Shown: positions 47,435 through 57,342, counted from the first letter of the stretch. The stretch: 64,000 nucleotides of DNA from Chloroflexia bacterium SDU3-3 (GCA_009268125.1 WBOU01000007.1:1-64000), one strand, 5' to 3'. Program-made: numbers and translations. Notes: a model not told the origin generated them from the sequence alone.

Positions 47435-50062
47435 ATGCGTCTTCTGCTTCGCATCTTAGCCGGGCGTATCAGCAACAAGATTGTGCTGCCGTACCTGCTG
47501 CTCGCGCTCTGCATCGGCATCGCCACCACCTTTGTGGCGGTGCGGCTCACCACGGGCGCGCTTCAGGATCGGATGGATAACCGCCTGATCGAGGCGGGCC
47601 AGGTCACCAGCGACAGCCTGGTGGCCACCGAGGACCAGCAGATCGAGCAGCTGCGCGCCATGGCCTTCACCGAGGGTGTGCCCGAGGCTCTGGCGGCTGG
47701 CGACACCGCCCATCTGGCCGAGCTGCTGCGCCCGCACTGGGCCAACAACGGCCTGCTGGCCCTGGTGGCCTTCGACGCCCAGGGCCAGCAGATCATCGGC
47801 TGGCAGCGCGACACCGAGACCTCGGTCGATGCGACCCCGGCGGATCTCAGCATCGCCGACTTCCCCAGCTGGTGGCTGACCGCGCAGATCACGGGCGGCA
47901 AGAGCGACACGTTTGGCGACAAGTTCTCGGCCTTCCGCGCGGGGCGGCTGTTCACCGCCGCGCCGGTGCGCCGCGATGGCGTGCTGGTGGGTGGCCTGAT
48001 GGTGGCCGTGCCGCTCGACACACTGCTGGAGCGGCTGCAGAGCCGCAGCCAGGCCAGCGTCACCACCTTCTACGACTCGAATGGTGTGGCGGTGGCCACC
48101 ACCCAGATCTTGGCGGGCGACGCGGTGGTGCCGCCTATCCCCGCCAGCTCGCTGGCGGAGCTGCGCCCGCTGCTTACCGCCGCCGACCCCGCGCACATCC
48201 AGAACGTGGCGGGCATCAACGGGCGCGAGTACCAGTTCGCCTACAGCCCGCTGCGCCTGCGCCGCGCTGTGGATGGCTACTTCTCGGTGGCGCTGCCGCG
48301 CAGCTTTATCGTGGACACCTGGGCGGTGCAGCGCCTGCCGCTGGCCGCGCTGGCCCTGGTGCTGCTGGCCGCCGTGGTGGCGGTGGGCACGCTGGTGTCG
48401 CGGCGCATCACCCGCCCGCTGGAGGACTTGGCGCGCACCGCTCGCTCGGTGGCCAGCGGCGAGCTGGAGCGCCGCAGCGCGGTGGACAGCCGCGACGAGC
48501 TGGGCGTGCTGGCCCGCTCGTTCAACCAGATGACCGAGCGCCTGCTGCACCTCTACGAGACCAGCCGCACGCTGAGCGCCCACAACCAGATCGGCGCGAT
48601 CCTAGCCCAGGCCAGCGCCTCCATCCAGCCGATCGTACCGGGCGCGGTGGCCCTGGCGCTGCTGGCCGACGACGACGGCTGGCGCTTCTACGTGGGCGAC
48701 GACGCCCCGGCCACGCTGCACGCCCTGCGCGGCGTGCGTCTGCCCGATGGTGCGGTGGTGCAGTCGCTGGTGAACCAGGCCGCCGAGCCCCAGGTGGCCG
48801 AGGCTAGCGCCCGCCGCATCCGCAACATCCAGCTGCCGCCCGACATGGCCTCGGTGTGCTATATGGCGCTCTCGGTGCAGCACCAGCTGATCGGCCTGCT
48901 GCTGCTGGCCCATGCCGAGCGCGGGGTGTTCGGCCCGGCCAGCCTGCCGCCGATCGCCGCCGTGGCCAGCATGACGGCCACCGCCCTGCACAACACACGG
49001 CTCTACCTTGAGGTGCAGGAGGAGGGTGCGCGCCGCCGCGTCATCCTAGAGAGCATCGCCGACGCCGTGATCGTGTGCGACGCCCAGCGCTTTGTGGTGC
49101 TGCTCAACCCCGCCGCCGAGGCCCTGCTGAAGGTGCGCGACTGGCAGCGCCGCCGCTACCACTTCAACGAGCTGCCGCTGGTGCCGATCGTGGATGCCAG
49201 CGCGCTGCTGGGCGAAGATGGCCAGCTCATCCAGCGCTACGAGGCCCTGGGCCAGACGCTGCGGGCATCCAGCGCGGTGCTCTCCTCGCCCGCCCAGGCT
49301 ATATCGGGCGAGGTGATCGTGCTGCACAACATCAGCGCCGAGGCCGCGCTCGACCAGGCCAAGACCGACCTGATCGCGCTGATCTCGCACGAGCTGCGCA
49401 CGCCGCTCACCGCCATCCAGAGCGCCGCCGACATGCTAAAGAAGGGCATCGGCGGCGAGTTGAACGCGCTGCAGACCGAGCTGGCCGACACGGCGCTGCG
49501 CCAGAGCTACGCCATGAGTGCCCTGATCGATAAGGCGATCATGGTGGCCAATATCGAGAACGGCACGCTGGATGTGGACACCTTCCCCACCGGGCTGGAG
49601 CTGGTGGTCACCTCGGCGCTCCAGCCGCTGCGCGACGCCGCCGCCGCTTCCGAGGTGGAGCTGCTGGTGGATGTGCCCAAGGAGCTGCCGCTGGCTCAGA
49701 TCGACGGACGGCTGGTGAAGGTGGCGCTGCAGCAGATCGTGGACAACGCCATCAAGTATGGGGTGGGCGCGCCGGTGCGGCTGGTGGCCCGCGCCCACGG
49801 CGAGGGCATCGCCATCGCGGTGCGCGACTTTGGGCCGGGCATCGCCGCCGAGCAGATCCCCCACCTGTTTAGCCGCCTGCACCGTGGGGCCGACGCGCTC
49901 AACCAGGCCCCGCGCGGCATGGGCCTGGGCCTGATGATCGCCCGCGAGCTGATCGAGCGCCAGGGCGGCAGCGTGAGCGTGCAGAGCGAGCTTGGGCAGG
50001 GCAGCCTGTTCACTATCTTCCTACCAGGAGCAAAAGATGTTGCGCAAGCCGTCGCGGCCTAG
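47435..50062 (+). CDS. membrane sensor histidine kinase with HAMP, GAF and PAS-like domains
   Basis: An 875-residue sensor. TM1 lies at about residues 14-35, a large extracytoplasmic region of CACHE type follows, and TM2 is LPLAALALVLLAAVVAVGTLV. A HAMP domain (RRITRPLEDLARTARSVASG), a GAF-like region, a PAS-like region and the kinase core come next. The H box is ISHELRTPLTAI, the N box DNAIKYG and the G boxes DFGPGI and GMGLGL. No response regulator is adjacent; the nearest, at 54324, is on the other strand. The start codon lacks a clear ribosome-binding site, so 47435 is a best guess. Confidence 0.87.
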   Translation: MRLLLRILAGRISNKIVLPYLLLALCIGIATTFVAVRLTTGALQDRMDNRLIEAGQVTSDSLVATEDQQIEQLRAMAFTEGVPEALAAGDTAHLAELLRPHWANNGLLALVAFDAQGQQIIGWQRDTETSVDATPADLSIADFPSWWLTAQITGGKSDTFGDKFSAFRAGRLFTAAPVRRDGVLVGGLMVAVPLDTLLERLQSRSQASVTTFYDSNGVAVATTQILAGDAVVPPIPASSLAELRPLLTAADPAHIQNVAGINGREYQFAYSPLRLRRAVDGYFSVALPRSFIVDTWAVQRLPLAALALVLLAAVVAVGTLVSRRITRPLEDLARTARSVASGELERRSAVDSRDELGVLARSFNQMTERLLHLYETSRTLSAHNQIGAILAQASASIQPIVPGAVALALLADDDGWRFYVGDDAPATLHALRGVRLPDGAVVQSLVNQAAEPQVAEASARRIRNIQLPPDMASVCYMALSVQHQLIGLLLLAHAERGVFGPASLPPIAAVASMTATALHNTRLYLEVQEEGARRRVILESIADAVIVCDAQRFVVLLNPAAEALLKVRDWQRRRYHFNELPLVPIVDASALLGEDGQLIQRYEALGQTLRASSAVLSSPAQAISGEVIVLHNISAEAALDQAKTDLIALISHELRTPLTAIQSAADMLKKGIGGELNALQTELADTALRQSYAMSALIDKAIMVANIENGTLDVDTFPTGLELVVTSALQPLRDAAAASEVELLVDVPKELPLAQIDGRLVKVALQQIVDNAIKYGVGAPVRLVARAHGEGIAIAVRDFGPGIAAEQIPHLFSRLHRGADALNQAPRGMGLGLMIARELIERQGGSVSVQSELGQGSLFTIFLPGAKDVAQAVAA

Positions 50063-51533
50063 CCGCTATCCACGCCGGACCACGCTGGCCAGCCTGATGC
50101 GCTGGCTGCTGCGGGTCTTTCGGCGCTCGCCCATCCGCGTGGCCTCGCTGGCGGTGGCCGCGCTCTCGCTCGGCGGGGTGGCCGGGGTCTCCGCCGCTGG
50201 GCTGCGCATGGTGGAGCCGCACAACCGCGACTACCCCGTGAGCATCCAGAGCCTGCTGAGCGCCAACTACGCGCCCTGGCCGGGCAATGGCCTGAATCAG
50301 GGCCGCCTCGACCAGGCGATCATCGCCGAGGCCGCGCGTGATGCGGCGCTGCGCAGCCCCGAGCGCGGCATGGATGGCGGCGCGGTGGCCCCCATGGATC
50401 TGCCGCCGCTGCCCCAGGCCCTGGCTAGCTCGGGCCTGCCCGCCGCCAGCGCGGCGGCGGTGGCCCCTACCGCCAGCGCCACCAGCGCGGCCAGCGCCAC
50501 CCGCACCGCCAGCGCCACCCGCACGGCGCTGCTCCGCACATCCACGGCCCAGGCCAGCGCCACAGCCCGTGCTAGCGCCACGCCGCCTACATCCAGCGCC
50601 ACGGCGCCTGCATCCAGCGCCACGCCGCTGGCCACGCTGGCCCCCGCCACGGCCCTGCCGCCCACGCCCGTCCCCGCCGATACGGCGACGGCTGCGCCAT
50701 CCAACAGCGCGGTGGCTACCGCGCTCGCCTCGGCCACTGTGCTGCCCACCGAGACCGCCAGCGCCACCGCGCAGCCCACCGACACGGCTACGCCTAAGCC
50801 CACCAAGACGCGCACGCCCGTGCCAGATACCGAGACGCCGCTGCCGCTGACCGACACGCCGGTGCCCACGCCCACGATCTACCGGCCCACGCTTGGCCCC
50901 TCGGTTACGCCGCTGCCGCCGACCAGCACGCCGCTGCCATGGACGAACACGCCGGTGCCGCCGACCGATACGCCGGTGCCACCGAGCGCGACGCCGATGC
51001 CGCCGACCAACACCCTTGTGCCGCCGACCAACACCCTTGTGCCGCCGACCAACACCCCGGTGCCGCCGACCGACACCCCGGTGCCGCCGACTGATACGGC
51101 CATCCCCCCCACGGACACGCCCGTGCCGCCAACCAACACGCCCGTGCCGCCGACCAACACGCCCGTGCCCGCAGGGCTCGTAGTGAAGATCCTCAGCCCA
51201 TCGGATGGCGCGACCGTCACCAGCGCCTCGCAGACAGGCTTTGAGATTAAGGCCTACGATCCAGCCGTGGGCAATGGCAATGGTGCTGGCATTACCCAGG
51301 TGGAGATCCAGATAGTGCAGCCGGATGGCTCGCTGATGGTGCTACCGATGGGCACGACCCAGACCGAGAAGGTGCTACCCTACTGCGCCTTTGGCGACGG
51401 CGGCGGGGCCTGCTCGACCGTCAGCGCTGGCACCTTCGCGGGCTGGCAGCCTGGCACCTACACGCTGCGTGCCCGCGCCCTCTCCACGGGCGGCGTGTGG
51501 TCGGGCTGGGTGTCGGTCACGTTTACGGTCTAG
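50037..51533 (+). CDS. TP-rich surface protein with C-terminal Ig-like domain
   Basis: A 498-residue exported protein. One hydrophobic segment (about residues 35-56, with a positively charged N terminus) serves as signal or anchor. A Ser/Ala/Thr-rich stretch follows, then about 25 short repeats of the PPTDTPVPPTNTP kind, an extended wall-spanning linker, and a compact C-terminal domain (KILSPSDGATVTSASQTGFE to the end) resembling bacterial Ig-like folds with a Cys pair. It overlaps the kinase gene by 26 bases and has AGGAGC before its ATG, so the two are coupled. It may present a signal or adhere to surfaces. Confidence 0.75.
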   Translation: MLRKPSRPSRYPRRTTLASLMRWLLRVFRRSPIRVASLAVAALSLGGVAGVSAAGLRMVEPHNRDYPVSIQSLLSANYAPWPGNGLNQGRLDQAIIAEAARDAALRSPERGMDGGAVAPMDLPPLPQALASSGLPAASAAAVAPTASATSAASATRTASATRTALLRTSTAQASATARASATPPTSSATAPASSATPLATLAPATALPPTPVPADTATAAPSNSAVATALASATVLPTETASATAQPTDTATPKPTKTRTPVPDTETPLPLTDTPVPTPTIYRPTLGPSVTPLPPTSTPLPWTNTPVPPTDTPVPPSATPMPPTNTLVPPTNTLVPPTNTPVPPTDTPVPPTDTAIPPTDTPVPPTNTPVPPTNTPVPAGLVVKILSPSDGATVTSASQTGFEIKAYDPAVGNGNGAGITQVEIQIVQPDGSLMVLPMGTTQTEKVLPYCAFGDGGGACSTVSAGTFAGWQPGTYTLRARALSTGGVWSGWVSVTFTV

Positions 51534-51542
51534 CTCGCCATC

Positions 51543-51584
51543 AAAGCGGCTCAGGGGCACTATGCTCCTGAGCCGCTTTTGTTT
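51543..51584 (+). terminator. terminator of the kinase/surface protein operon
   Basis: AAAGCGGCTCAGG (51543-51555) pairs with CCTGAGCCGCTTT (51567-51579), followed by TGTTTT. Confidence 0.88.
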
Positions 51585-51666
51585 TGATATGTTGGTCTAT
51601 GACTTTGATATGTTGGTCTATGACTTTGATGTGTCGGTCTGTGACTTTGATGTGTCGGTCTGTGAT
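51583..51666. repeat. 21-bp tandem repeat, four copies
   Basis: Two copies of TTTGATATGTTGGTCTATGA plus C (51583, 51604), then two of a variant with TTTGATGTGTCGGTCTGTGA (51625, 51646). The pairwise arrangement of variants suggests duplication of one unit, divergence, then duplication of each. It lies between two convergent terminators, outside any gene. Confidence 0.92.
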
Positions 51667-51737
51667 GTCGAGGCTATAGTTTTATTTTTAAAAGAAATGC
51701 TTTCGCATGATCGTATTTTTTTCATTCAAAAAGAAAA

Positions 51738-51773
51738 GGCGCTGGTATTGGGAAAGCTCCCAATACCAGCGCC
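51738..51773 (-). terminator. proBA terminator
   Basis: A perfect 16-bp stem, GGCGCTGGTATTGGGA with its complement and a four-base loop. On the minus strand it is followed by TTTTCTTTTT. Confidence 0.93.
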
Positions 51774-51782
51774 CTGCCAGTA

Positions 51783-53039
51783 TTACGCCCGCACGTGGCC
51801 ATCGCCCTCGGCCACATACTTGTAGGTGGTCAGCTCGCGCAGCGCCATAGGGCCGCGCGCGTGCAGCTTCTGCGTGCTCACCGCGATCTCGGCCCCCAGC
51901 CCGAACTGGCCGCCGTCGTTGAAGCGGGTCGAGGCGTTCACGAACACCGCCGAGGAGTCGACCGCGCTCACGAAGTGATCCGCCGTCACCGGGTTCTCGG
52001 TGATGATCGCGTCGGAGTGGTCGCCGTACTGGGCGATGTGGTCGAGCGCCTGCTCCAGGCCATCCACCACACGGATGGAGAGGATGAGCGCCATGAACTC
52101 GGTGCCGAAATCCTCGGGCTGGGCGGGCACTGCCGCCGTGAACTCGGCCCCGCGCAGGATGTCCAGCGACTCCTCGTCGCAGCGCAGCTCCACGTGGTAC
52201 TGGGCCAGATCCTCGGCCAGGGGCGGCAGGGCCTGGGCCGCCACATCGCGGTGCACCAGCACGGTGTCGAGCGCGTTGCACACGCTGGGGCGCTGCACCT
52301 TGGCGTTGCGCACGATCGGCACCACATAGTCCAGGTTGGCGTCCCTGTCCACATACACGTGGCACACCCCGATCCCGCCGGTGATCACGGGGATAGTGGC
52401 CTTCTCGCGGCAGAACTGGTGCAGCGAGGCCCCGCCGCGCGGGATGATCACATCCACATACTTGTCCAGCCGCAGCAGCTGCTCCACCAGCGCGCGGTCG
52501 GGGTCGTCGATCACCTGGATGGCGTCGGCGGGCAGCCCGGCCTGGGCCAGCGCGCCCTGGATGATCTGCACCAGCGCTGCGCACGAGTGGCGGATCTCCT
52601 TGCCGCCGCGTAGGATGGCGGCGTTGCCCGACTTCAGGCACAGCGCCGCGCAGTCCACGGTGACATTGGGGCGGGCCTCGTAGATGATGCCGATCACACC
52701 CAGCGGCACGCGGCGCTTGTGCAGGCGCAGGCCATTGGGCAGCACGGTGGCCTCGAAGCGCTCGCCCACCGGGTCGGGCAGCTGGGCCACCTTGCGGGTG
52801 TCGCTGGCGATCGCCTCCAGCCGCGCCCTGGTGAGCAGCATGCGGTCGAGCAGCGCGTCGCTGGTTCCGGCGGCGCGGCCCTGGTCCATATCGCGGGCAT
52901 TGGCCGCAAGGATAGTGTCGGCCTGGGCCAGCAGCGCGTCGGCGATGGCCTCAAGCGCGGCGTTCTTCTGGTCGGTGGACATAAGCGCCAGCGTGCGGCC
53001 TGCGGCCTTGGCGCGCTTCCCCATCTGTTGCAGATCCAT
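51783..53039 (-). CDS. proA: glutamate-5-semialdehyde dehydrogenase
   Basis: A 418-residue NADPH-dependent enzyme, second step of proline synthesis. [18 protein letters not shown], the catalytic cysteine in [11 protein letters not shown], and [11 protein letters not shown] are canonical. The ATG at 53039 follows AAGGAG. It lies 38 bases after proB. Confidence 0.96.
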   Translation of the reverse strand: MDLQQMGKRAKAAGRTLALMSTDQKNAALEAIADALLAQADTILAANARDMDQGRAAGTSDALLDRMLLTRARLEAIASDTRKVAQLPDPVGERFEATVLPNGLRLHKRRVPLGVIGIIYEARPNVTVDCAALCLKSGNAAILRGGKEIRHSCAALVQIIQGALAQAGLPADAIQVIDDPDRALVEQLLRLDKYVDVIIPRGGASLHQFCREKATIPVITGGIGVCHVYVDRDANLDYVVPIVRNAKVQRPSVCNALDTVLVHRDVAAQALPPLAEDLAQYHVELRCDEESLDILRGAEFTAAVPAQPEDFGTEFMALILSIRVVDGLEQALDHIAQYGDHSDAIITENPVTADHFVSAVDSSAVFVNASTRFNDGGQFGLGAEIAVSTQKLHARGPMALRELTTYKYVAEGDGHVRA

Positions 53040-53076
53040 GCGAGTGGCTCCTTCTTCTTCGTATCGGGCAGGCAGG

Positions 53077-54180
53077 CTAGAGCACAACCATATCATCGCG
53101 GTGCACGGCCTCGGGGCCGTAGTCATACCCGAGGATCTCGCCTATCTGGCTGGACTGCGCCCCCATCAGCAGGCGCAGGTCGCGGGCGTTGTAGTGGGCC
53201 AGCCCGCGCGCGATCTCGCGATCCTGGCGTGAGTAGATGCGGATGGTCTGGCCGCGCTCGAAGTCGCCCTCCACCGCGCAGACCCCGGCGGGCAGCAGGC
53301 TCTTGCCGCCCTGGGTCAGCGCGCGGGCCGCGCCGTCGTCGGCCACCACGCGGCTGTGGCGGGCGGTCTCGGCCAGCAGCCAGCGCTTGCGGCTCTCCAC
53401 GTGGCTGCTGATCGCTGGGAAGTGGGTGCCCACCGGCTCGCCGCCCAGCAGCCGCGCGATGATCTCTGGCTCGGCCCCGCTGGCGATCACCACGCTGGTG
53501 CCGCTGCGGGTGGCGAGGTCGGCGGCCTGGATCTTGGTGAGCATGCCGCCGGTGCCGCGCACGTTGCTGCCGCCCGCCAGCGCGTAGATCTCCTCGGTGA
53601 TCTGGGGGATCTCGCGGATGAGGGTGGCCTCGGGGTTGTGGCGCGGGTCGGCGGTGTAGACCCCCGCGATGTCGGAGAGGATGAGCAGGATGTCGGCGTC
53701 GATCAGCCCCGAGACCATGGCCGACAGGTTGTCGTTGTCGCCCACCTTGATCTCATCCACCACCACCGCGTCGTTCTCGTTCACGATCGGCAGCACCCCG
53801 TACGAGAGGCAGGCCGTGAGCGTGTTGCGGGCGTTCAGGTAGCGGTGGCGGTCGCGCAGGTCGGCGCGGGTGAGCAGCGCCTGGGCCACCGGGATGCTGT
53901 AGAGGTCGAAGATCTGCTCGTAGATGTGCATCAGGCGGCTCTGGCCCACGGCGGCCAGCAGCTGCTTCATGGGCATGTCGCGGCGGCGTGGCGGGTACTG
54001 CAGCCGCTCGCGGCCAGCGGCCTGCGCCCCCGAGCTGACCATGGCCACCTCCACCCCCTGGCTGCGGGCGGCGGCCACCTGGCGGGCCAGATCGACGATG
54101 CGCGGGCGGTGCAGGTGGTCGGTGCCTGCGGTGAGCACGTTGGTGCCCAGCTTGATGACGAGACGACGTGGTTGTGACAT
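53077..54180 (-). CDS. proB: glutamate 5-kinase with PUA domain
   Basis: A 367-residue enzyme phosphorylating glutamate. The amino-acid kinase domain ([52 protein letters not shown]) occupies residues 1-255 and a C-terminal PUA domain the rest, the long form subject to proline feedback. First gene of proBA. Confidence 0.96.
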   Translation of the reverse strand: MSQPRRLVIKLGTNVLTAGTDHLHRPRIVDLARQVAAARSQGVEVAMVSSGAQAAGRERLQYPPRRRDMPMKQLLAAVGQSRLMHIYEQIFDLYSIPVAQALLTRADLRDRHRYLNARNTLTACLSYGVLPIVNENDAVVVDEIKVGDNDNLSAMVSGLIDADILLILSDIAGVYTADPRHNPEATLIREIPQITEEIYALAGGSNVRGTGGMLTKIQAADLATRSGTSVVIASGAEPEIIARLLGGEPVGTHFPAISSHVESRKRWLLAETARHSRVVADDGAARALTQGGKSLLPAGVCAVEGDFERGQTIRIYSRQDREIARGLAHYNARDLRLLMGAQSSQIGEILGYDYGPEAVHRDDMVVL

Positions 54181-54196
54181 GGCGGTCTCTACACAA

Positions 54197-54250
54197 GAAC
54201 CGCAGCCTCGCCCCCCCGACCCGGCGTCGGCGGAAACAATGCTGCGGTTC
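54197..54250 (-). promoter_or_regulatory. hairpin in the proB leader
   Basis: GAACCGCAGC (54197-54206) pairs with GCTGCGGTTC (54241-54250); inside, CCGAC pairs with GTCGG. On the minus strand it is followed by TTCTTGTG, 17 bases before the proB start. It may terminate the upstream response-regulator transcript or regulate proB. Confidence 0.45.
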
Positions 54251-54323
54251 GATTTGGTTCGCGGTGTGGCCGTGCGCGCCGCCGCTTGGGGCCGGGCCGC
54301 GCGCGCTGGCCAGATGAGCTATG

Positions 54324-55004
54324 CTACGGCACCAGCCGGTACCCCACGCCCCACTCCGTCAGCAGCAGCTTGGGGTCGCGCGGGTCTTCTTCGAGCTTGC
54401 GGCGCAGGTGCCAGATGTAGACCTTGAGGTAGTCGTTGTCCTTGGTGTACTCGCTGCCCCACACACCCTGCAGCAGATTCTCGTGCTGCAGCACGCTTCC
54501 GGCATTCTCGGCCAGCAGCAGCAGCAGGTCGTACTCGGTGGGCGTCAGGTCGATCAGCTGGCCGCGGATCGTGACCTCGCGCTTCTGCTTGTCGATCACA
54601 ATGTCGGACTTGCCCGCCACCACCGGGCGGTTGGGCGAGGGCACGCGGCGGATGAGCGCGCGCACGCGGGCGTTCAGCTCGTCCATGTTGAAGGGCTTGG
54701 AGAGGTGGTCGTCGGCTCCGTTGTCGAGACCGGTCACAATATGCTGGCTGGAGCCGAGCGCGGTGAGCATCAGCACCGGCGTCTGCGTGAACTCGCGCAG
54801 GCGGCGGCAGACCTCCCACCCATCCATCTCAGGCATCATCACATCCAAAATGATCAGGTCAGGCTTCTGGCTCTGGGCTAGCTCTAGCGCCTGGTGGCCA
54901 TTGTCGGCCTGGAAGACCATATAGCCTTCGTGCTCGAGATTGATCCGTACGAGTTCTCGCAGACCGGCTTCATCGTCTACGATCAGGATACGGCGCTGCT
55001 CCAT
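54324..55004 (-). CDS. OmpR/PhoB family response regulator
   Basis: A 226-residue two-domain regulator. The receiver domain has the acidic pair Asp10-Asp11, phosphoacceptor Asp54 in LIILDVMMPEMDG and Lys103 in LSKPF. The C-terminal winged helix ends with the standard DYLKVYIWHLRRKLEEDP and GVGYRLVP. The sequence resembles KdpE/PhoB-like regulators. It lies 16 bases after the redoxin gene, so it may be transcribed with the cytochrome c locus; no kinase is adjacent on this strand. Confidence 0.93.
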   Translation of the reverse strand: MEQRRILIVDDEAGLRELVRINLEHEGYMVFQADNGHQALELAQSQKPDLIILDVMMPEMDGWEVCRRLREFTQTPVLMLTALGSSQHIVTGLDNGADDHLSKPFNMDELNARVRALIRRVPSPNRPVVAGKSDIVIDKQKREVTIRGQLIDLTPTEYDLLLLLAENAGSVLQHENLLQGVWGSEYTKDNDYLKVYIWHLRRKLEEDPRDPKLLLTEWGVGYRLVP

Positions 55005-55020
55005 GCTATTCCTCGCTCTT

Positions 55021-55842
55021 TCAGCGCATAGCGGCGGTATGCTGCTGAAGCTCGTTGAAAACGCGCTCCACATCTTGGGCGGTCAGTGATGTATAGCTCG
55101 CGTAGCGAATGGTGCCCGCTGGGTCGATGAAGAAGCTGGAAGGGAGCGGGAGCACTTGGTACGACCGCCCGACCGCGCCTTGCTCGTCGTAGACGATAGG
55201 GTATGTCACGCCGTAGCGGCTGACAAAGTTCTTCACATCTTGCTCGCCAGCGGGGCCATTCTGCTCGTTGCCACGCACATTCACGCCAATTACTACGAGT
55301 CCCTGATCCGAAAGTTTCTGGTATGTCTGCTGCAGCGCGGGCGTTTCGGCCTCGCAGGGGGCGCACTTGCTATACCAGAAGTTCACCAGCACCACCTTGC
55401 CCTGGCCAAAGTAGCTGTCGAGCCGCAGCGGCCTGCCCTCGATATCGTTCAGCTCGAAGGCGGGCGCGGGCTTCTCCATCTTCACCATGCTGATGGTGCG
55501 CGTGGTGCTGCGCCCGGCGAACACCCACACCACCATGATCAGCGCCAGCCCCACGGCGGCCCCGCCCACCAGCATGGCCAGCTCGCGGCGGCTGAGGCTG
55601 CTGCGCTCGCGGGCGGGCTGCTGGCCGCCCGCGTCGTAGGCGGCGCGGGCCTGCGGGTCGGCCAGGGTGCGGTGGGCCTGCTCGATGGCGGCCAGCCGCT
55701 GCTGGGCGATCTGGGCGAAATCCTCGCCCATGTCTTCGATATGCTCTAGGCTATAGCGCTGGCGCTCGCGGCTATAGGCGCGCTCGATCTGCTCGGCGCT
55801 GGCGTCGGGTGCGACGCCAAGCAGTGTGTAATAGCTTTCCAT
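55021..55842 (-). CDS. J-like domain/membrane segment/TlpA-type thioredoxin fusion (CcmG-like)
   Basis: A 273-residue protein in three parts. Residues 1-70 resemble a J domain (YYTLLGVAPDASAEQIERAY, ADPQARAAYDA) but the HPD loop is replaced by RYSLEHIED, so it should not activate DnaK in the usual way. Residues 88-110 are a membrane segment. The exported part is a TlpA/ResA-type redoxin with active site CAPC (160, 163) and the family insert VIGVNVRGNEQ. Position next to ccm genes suggests it reduces apocytochrome c, the role of CcmG. Start ATG 55842; the longer frame upstream lacks support. Confidence 0.85.
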   Translation of the reverse strand: MESYYTLLGVAPDASAEQIERAYSRERQRYSLEHIEDMGEDFAQIAQQRLAAIEQAHRTLADPQARAAYDAGGQQPARERSSLSRRELAMLVGGAAVGLALIMVVWVFAGRSTTRTISMVKMEKPAPAFELNDIEGRPLRLDSYFGQGKVVLVNFWYSKCAPCEAETPALQQTYQKLSDQGLVVIGVNVRGNEQNGPAGEQDVKNFVSRYGVTYPIVYDEQGAVGRSYQVLPLPSSFFIDPAGTIRYASYTSLTAQDVERVFNELQQHTAAMR

Positions 55843-55983
55843 GGCTTTAGAACAGGCTGTTGACCTGCGTGATGCGGTTATTTTAACATATTCATTCGGC
55901 GATGTATACACTCTTGAGTTAGGTGCATTTTCGCGCGTGTAGGAATCTCTCAACTATTCCTTAACAAATGTGGCGACACAGCG

Positions 55984-56994
55984 CTACTTGCTGTACTGCT
56001 CGATCATCTGCTGGGCCTGCCGCCCGAACGACGAGTCGGCGGGCTGGGTCTCACGCACCTTCACCCATGCGGCCATGGCCTCGCTGACGCGCGGCGGGTC
56101 GTCGCTGATCAGGCAGAAGCCCAGGCTGATCTGCACGCGTGGGTCGCTGGGCAGCTGCTGGGCGGCCTGCTGCACCGCCGCAAGGCCGCGCTGCACATAG
56201 TCCTTGCTGCCCGTGCCAGCGCCATAGAAGCACGAGCTCATGCCGTAGTCGGCGCGCACGGCGCTGTCCTGCGGGTCGAGCGCCAGGGCTTGGCTGTAGG
56301 CCTCGGTGGCCTCCAGCCAGCGCGAGATGCGCTGCTGGTAGAGCTGGCTGTCGGGCTGGAACTCGCGCACGATCTCGGCGCTGTTGTAGAGCACGTTGCC
56401 GTAATCCACCCACTTGTCGGGGTCGGTCGGGCTTTGCTTGGCAGCGGCCTCGGCGGCGGCGATCTCCGATTCGAACTGGTTGAAGTCGACGGTGGGCGTG
56501 GCGGTGGGCTGGGCATCTAGCAGCGTGCCGGGCTGCTGCCCGCTGATCAGGAAGGCCGCCGTGGCGATCAGCGCTACCGCCGCCAGGATGCCGAATACCA
56601 CTAGGGCCGGGTTGACCTGGGCCAGCCGACCGCCCGCTGCCCCGCCTGGGCTGGCCCGGCGCTGTGCGCGGTCGATGTCGCGCGGGCGCTCGGCGCGGCC
56701 CGCAGGCGGCAGCGGGCGGTAGTCGAGGGTCTCCTCGTCCTCGCCCAGCTCATCGGCGGGGGCCAGGGCCAGCTCGTCGTCGTAGCGGGCGCGGCGCTGC
56801 GGGTCGGCCAGCACCGCGTAGGCCCGCTCGATGTCGTCGCGCTTCTGGCGGGCCAGCGACACCAGTTCGTCGGCGGCACCTTCGAGCCGGGCGGCGCTGT
56901 AGCGGTCGAGCATGCGCTCGTAGGCGGCGCGGATGGCGTCGGCGTCGGCCTTGGGGTGAACCTGCAAGATCTCGTAGTAGTCGTCCACACGCAC
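55984..56994 (-). CDS. J-like domain/membrane segment/TPR fusion (CcmI-like)
   Basis: A 336-residue protein. Residues 1-72 are a J-like domain (DDYYEILQVHPKADADAIRA, ADPQRRARYDDE) with RYSAARLEG where HPD should be. A charged linker, a membrane segment (about 128-150) and a C-terminal exported region with TPR-like helices (TEAYSQALALDPQDSAVRADYG, QAAQQLPSDPRVQISLG) follow. CcmI/CycH is also a membrane-plus-TPR protein that chaperones apocytochrome c. Start is GTG; a second GTG two codons later is equally possible. It lies between ccmF and the J-redoxin gene on the same strand. Confidence 0.82.
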   Translation of the reverse strand: MRVDDYYEILQVHPKADADAIRAAYERMLDRYSAARLEGAADELVSLARQKRDDIERAYAVLADPQRRARYDDELALAPADELGEDEETLDYRPLPPAGRAERPRDIDRAQRRASPGGAAGGRLAQVNPALVVFGILAAVALIATAAFLISGQQPGTLLDAQPTATPTVDFNQFESEIAAAEAAAKQSPTDPDKWVDYGNVLYNSAEIVREFQPDSQLYQQRISRWLEATEAYSQALALDPQDSAVRADYGMSSCFYGAGTGSKDYVQRGLAAVQQAAQQLPSDPRVQISLGFCLISDDPPRVSEAMAAWVKVRETQPADSSFGRQAQQMIEQYSK

Positions 56995-57120
56995 TCTCTA
57001 TCTTTCCAGTGGCCCAGGTGCTGGGCATTGTACCATCTTGGCTCTGGCGGACACATGGCGGGGGACAGATGGCCTCGCCTGCTGGCGCGCTGTCTGTCCC
57101 CCGGTTGATCGTGCTTTCCT

Positions 57121-57337
57121 TTGGTCGAGCCTCATTTTGACCTGGTCGAACCTCACTTTGACCCGGTCGAGGTTGATTCTGACCCGGTCGAACCTCACTT
57201 TGACCCGGTCGAGGTTGATTCTGACCCGGTCGAACCTCACTTTGACCCGGTCGAGGTTGATTCTGACCCGGTCGAACCTCACTTTGACCCGGTCGAGGTT
57301 GATTCTGACCCGGTCGAACCTCATTCTGACCCGGTCG
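57121..57337. repeat. 21-bp tandem repeat, nine full copies with 42-bp higher order
   Basis: Full units begin at 57139 and every 21 bases to 57307, with partial copies at each end. Two variants alternate: GACCCGGTCG followed by AACCTCACTTT, and GACCCGGTCG followed by AGGTTGATTCT. It fills the gap between ccmF and the J-TPR gene. All bases are repeats without unique spacers, so it is not a CRISPR array. Confidence 0.95.
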
Positions 57338-57342
57338 CGCGG

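Noticed and set aside
51391-51825. Protein of 144 residues containing FDMLVYD repeats
   Set aside because: The frame overlaps the surface protein gene, two terminators and a minisatellite; the repeated peptide is just the 21-bp repeat translated.
57121-57337. CRISPR-like array downstream of ccmF
   Set aside because: The whole stretch consists of two alternating 21-base variants with no unique spacers, and no cas genes are present.
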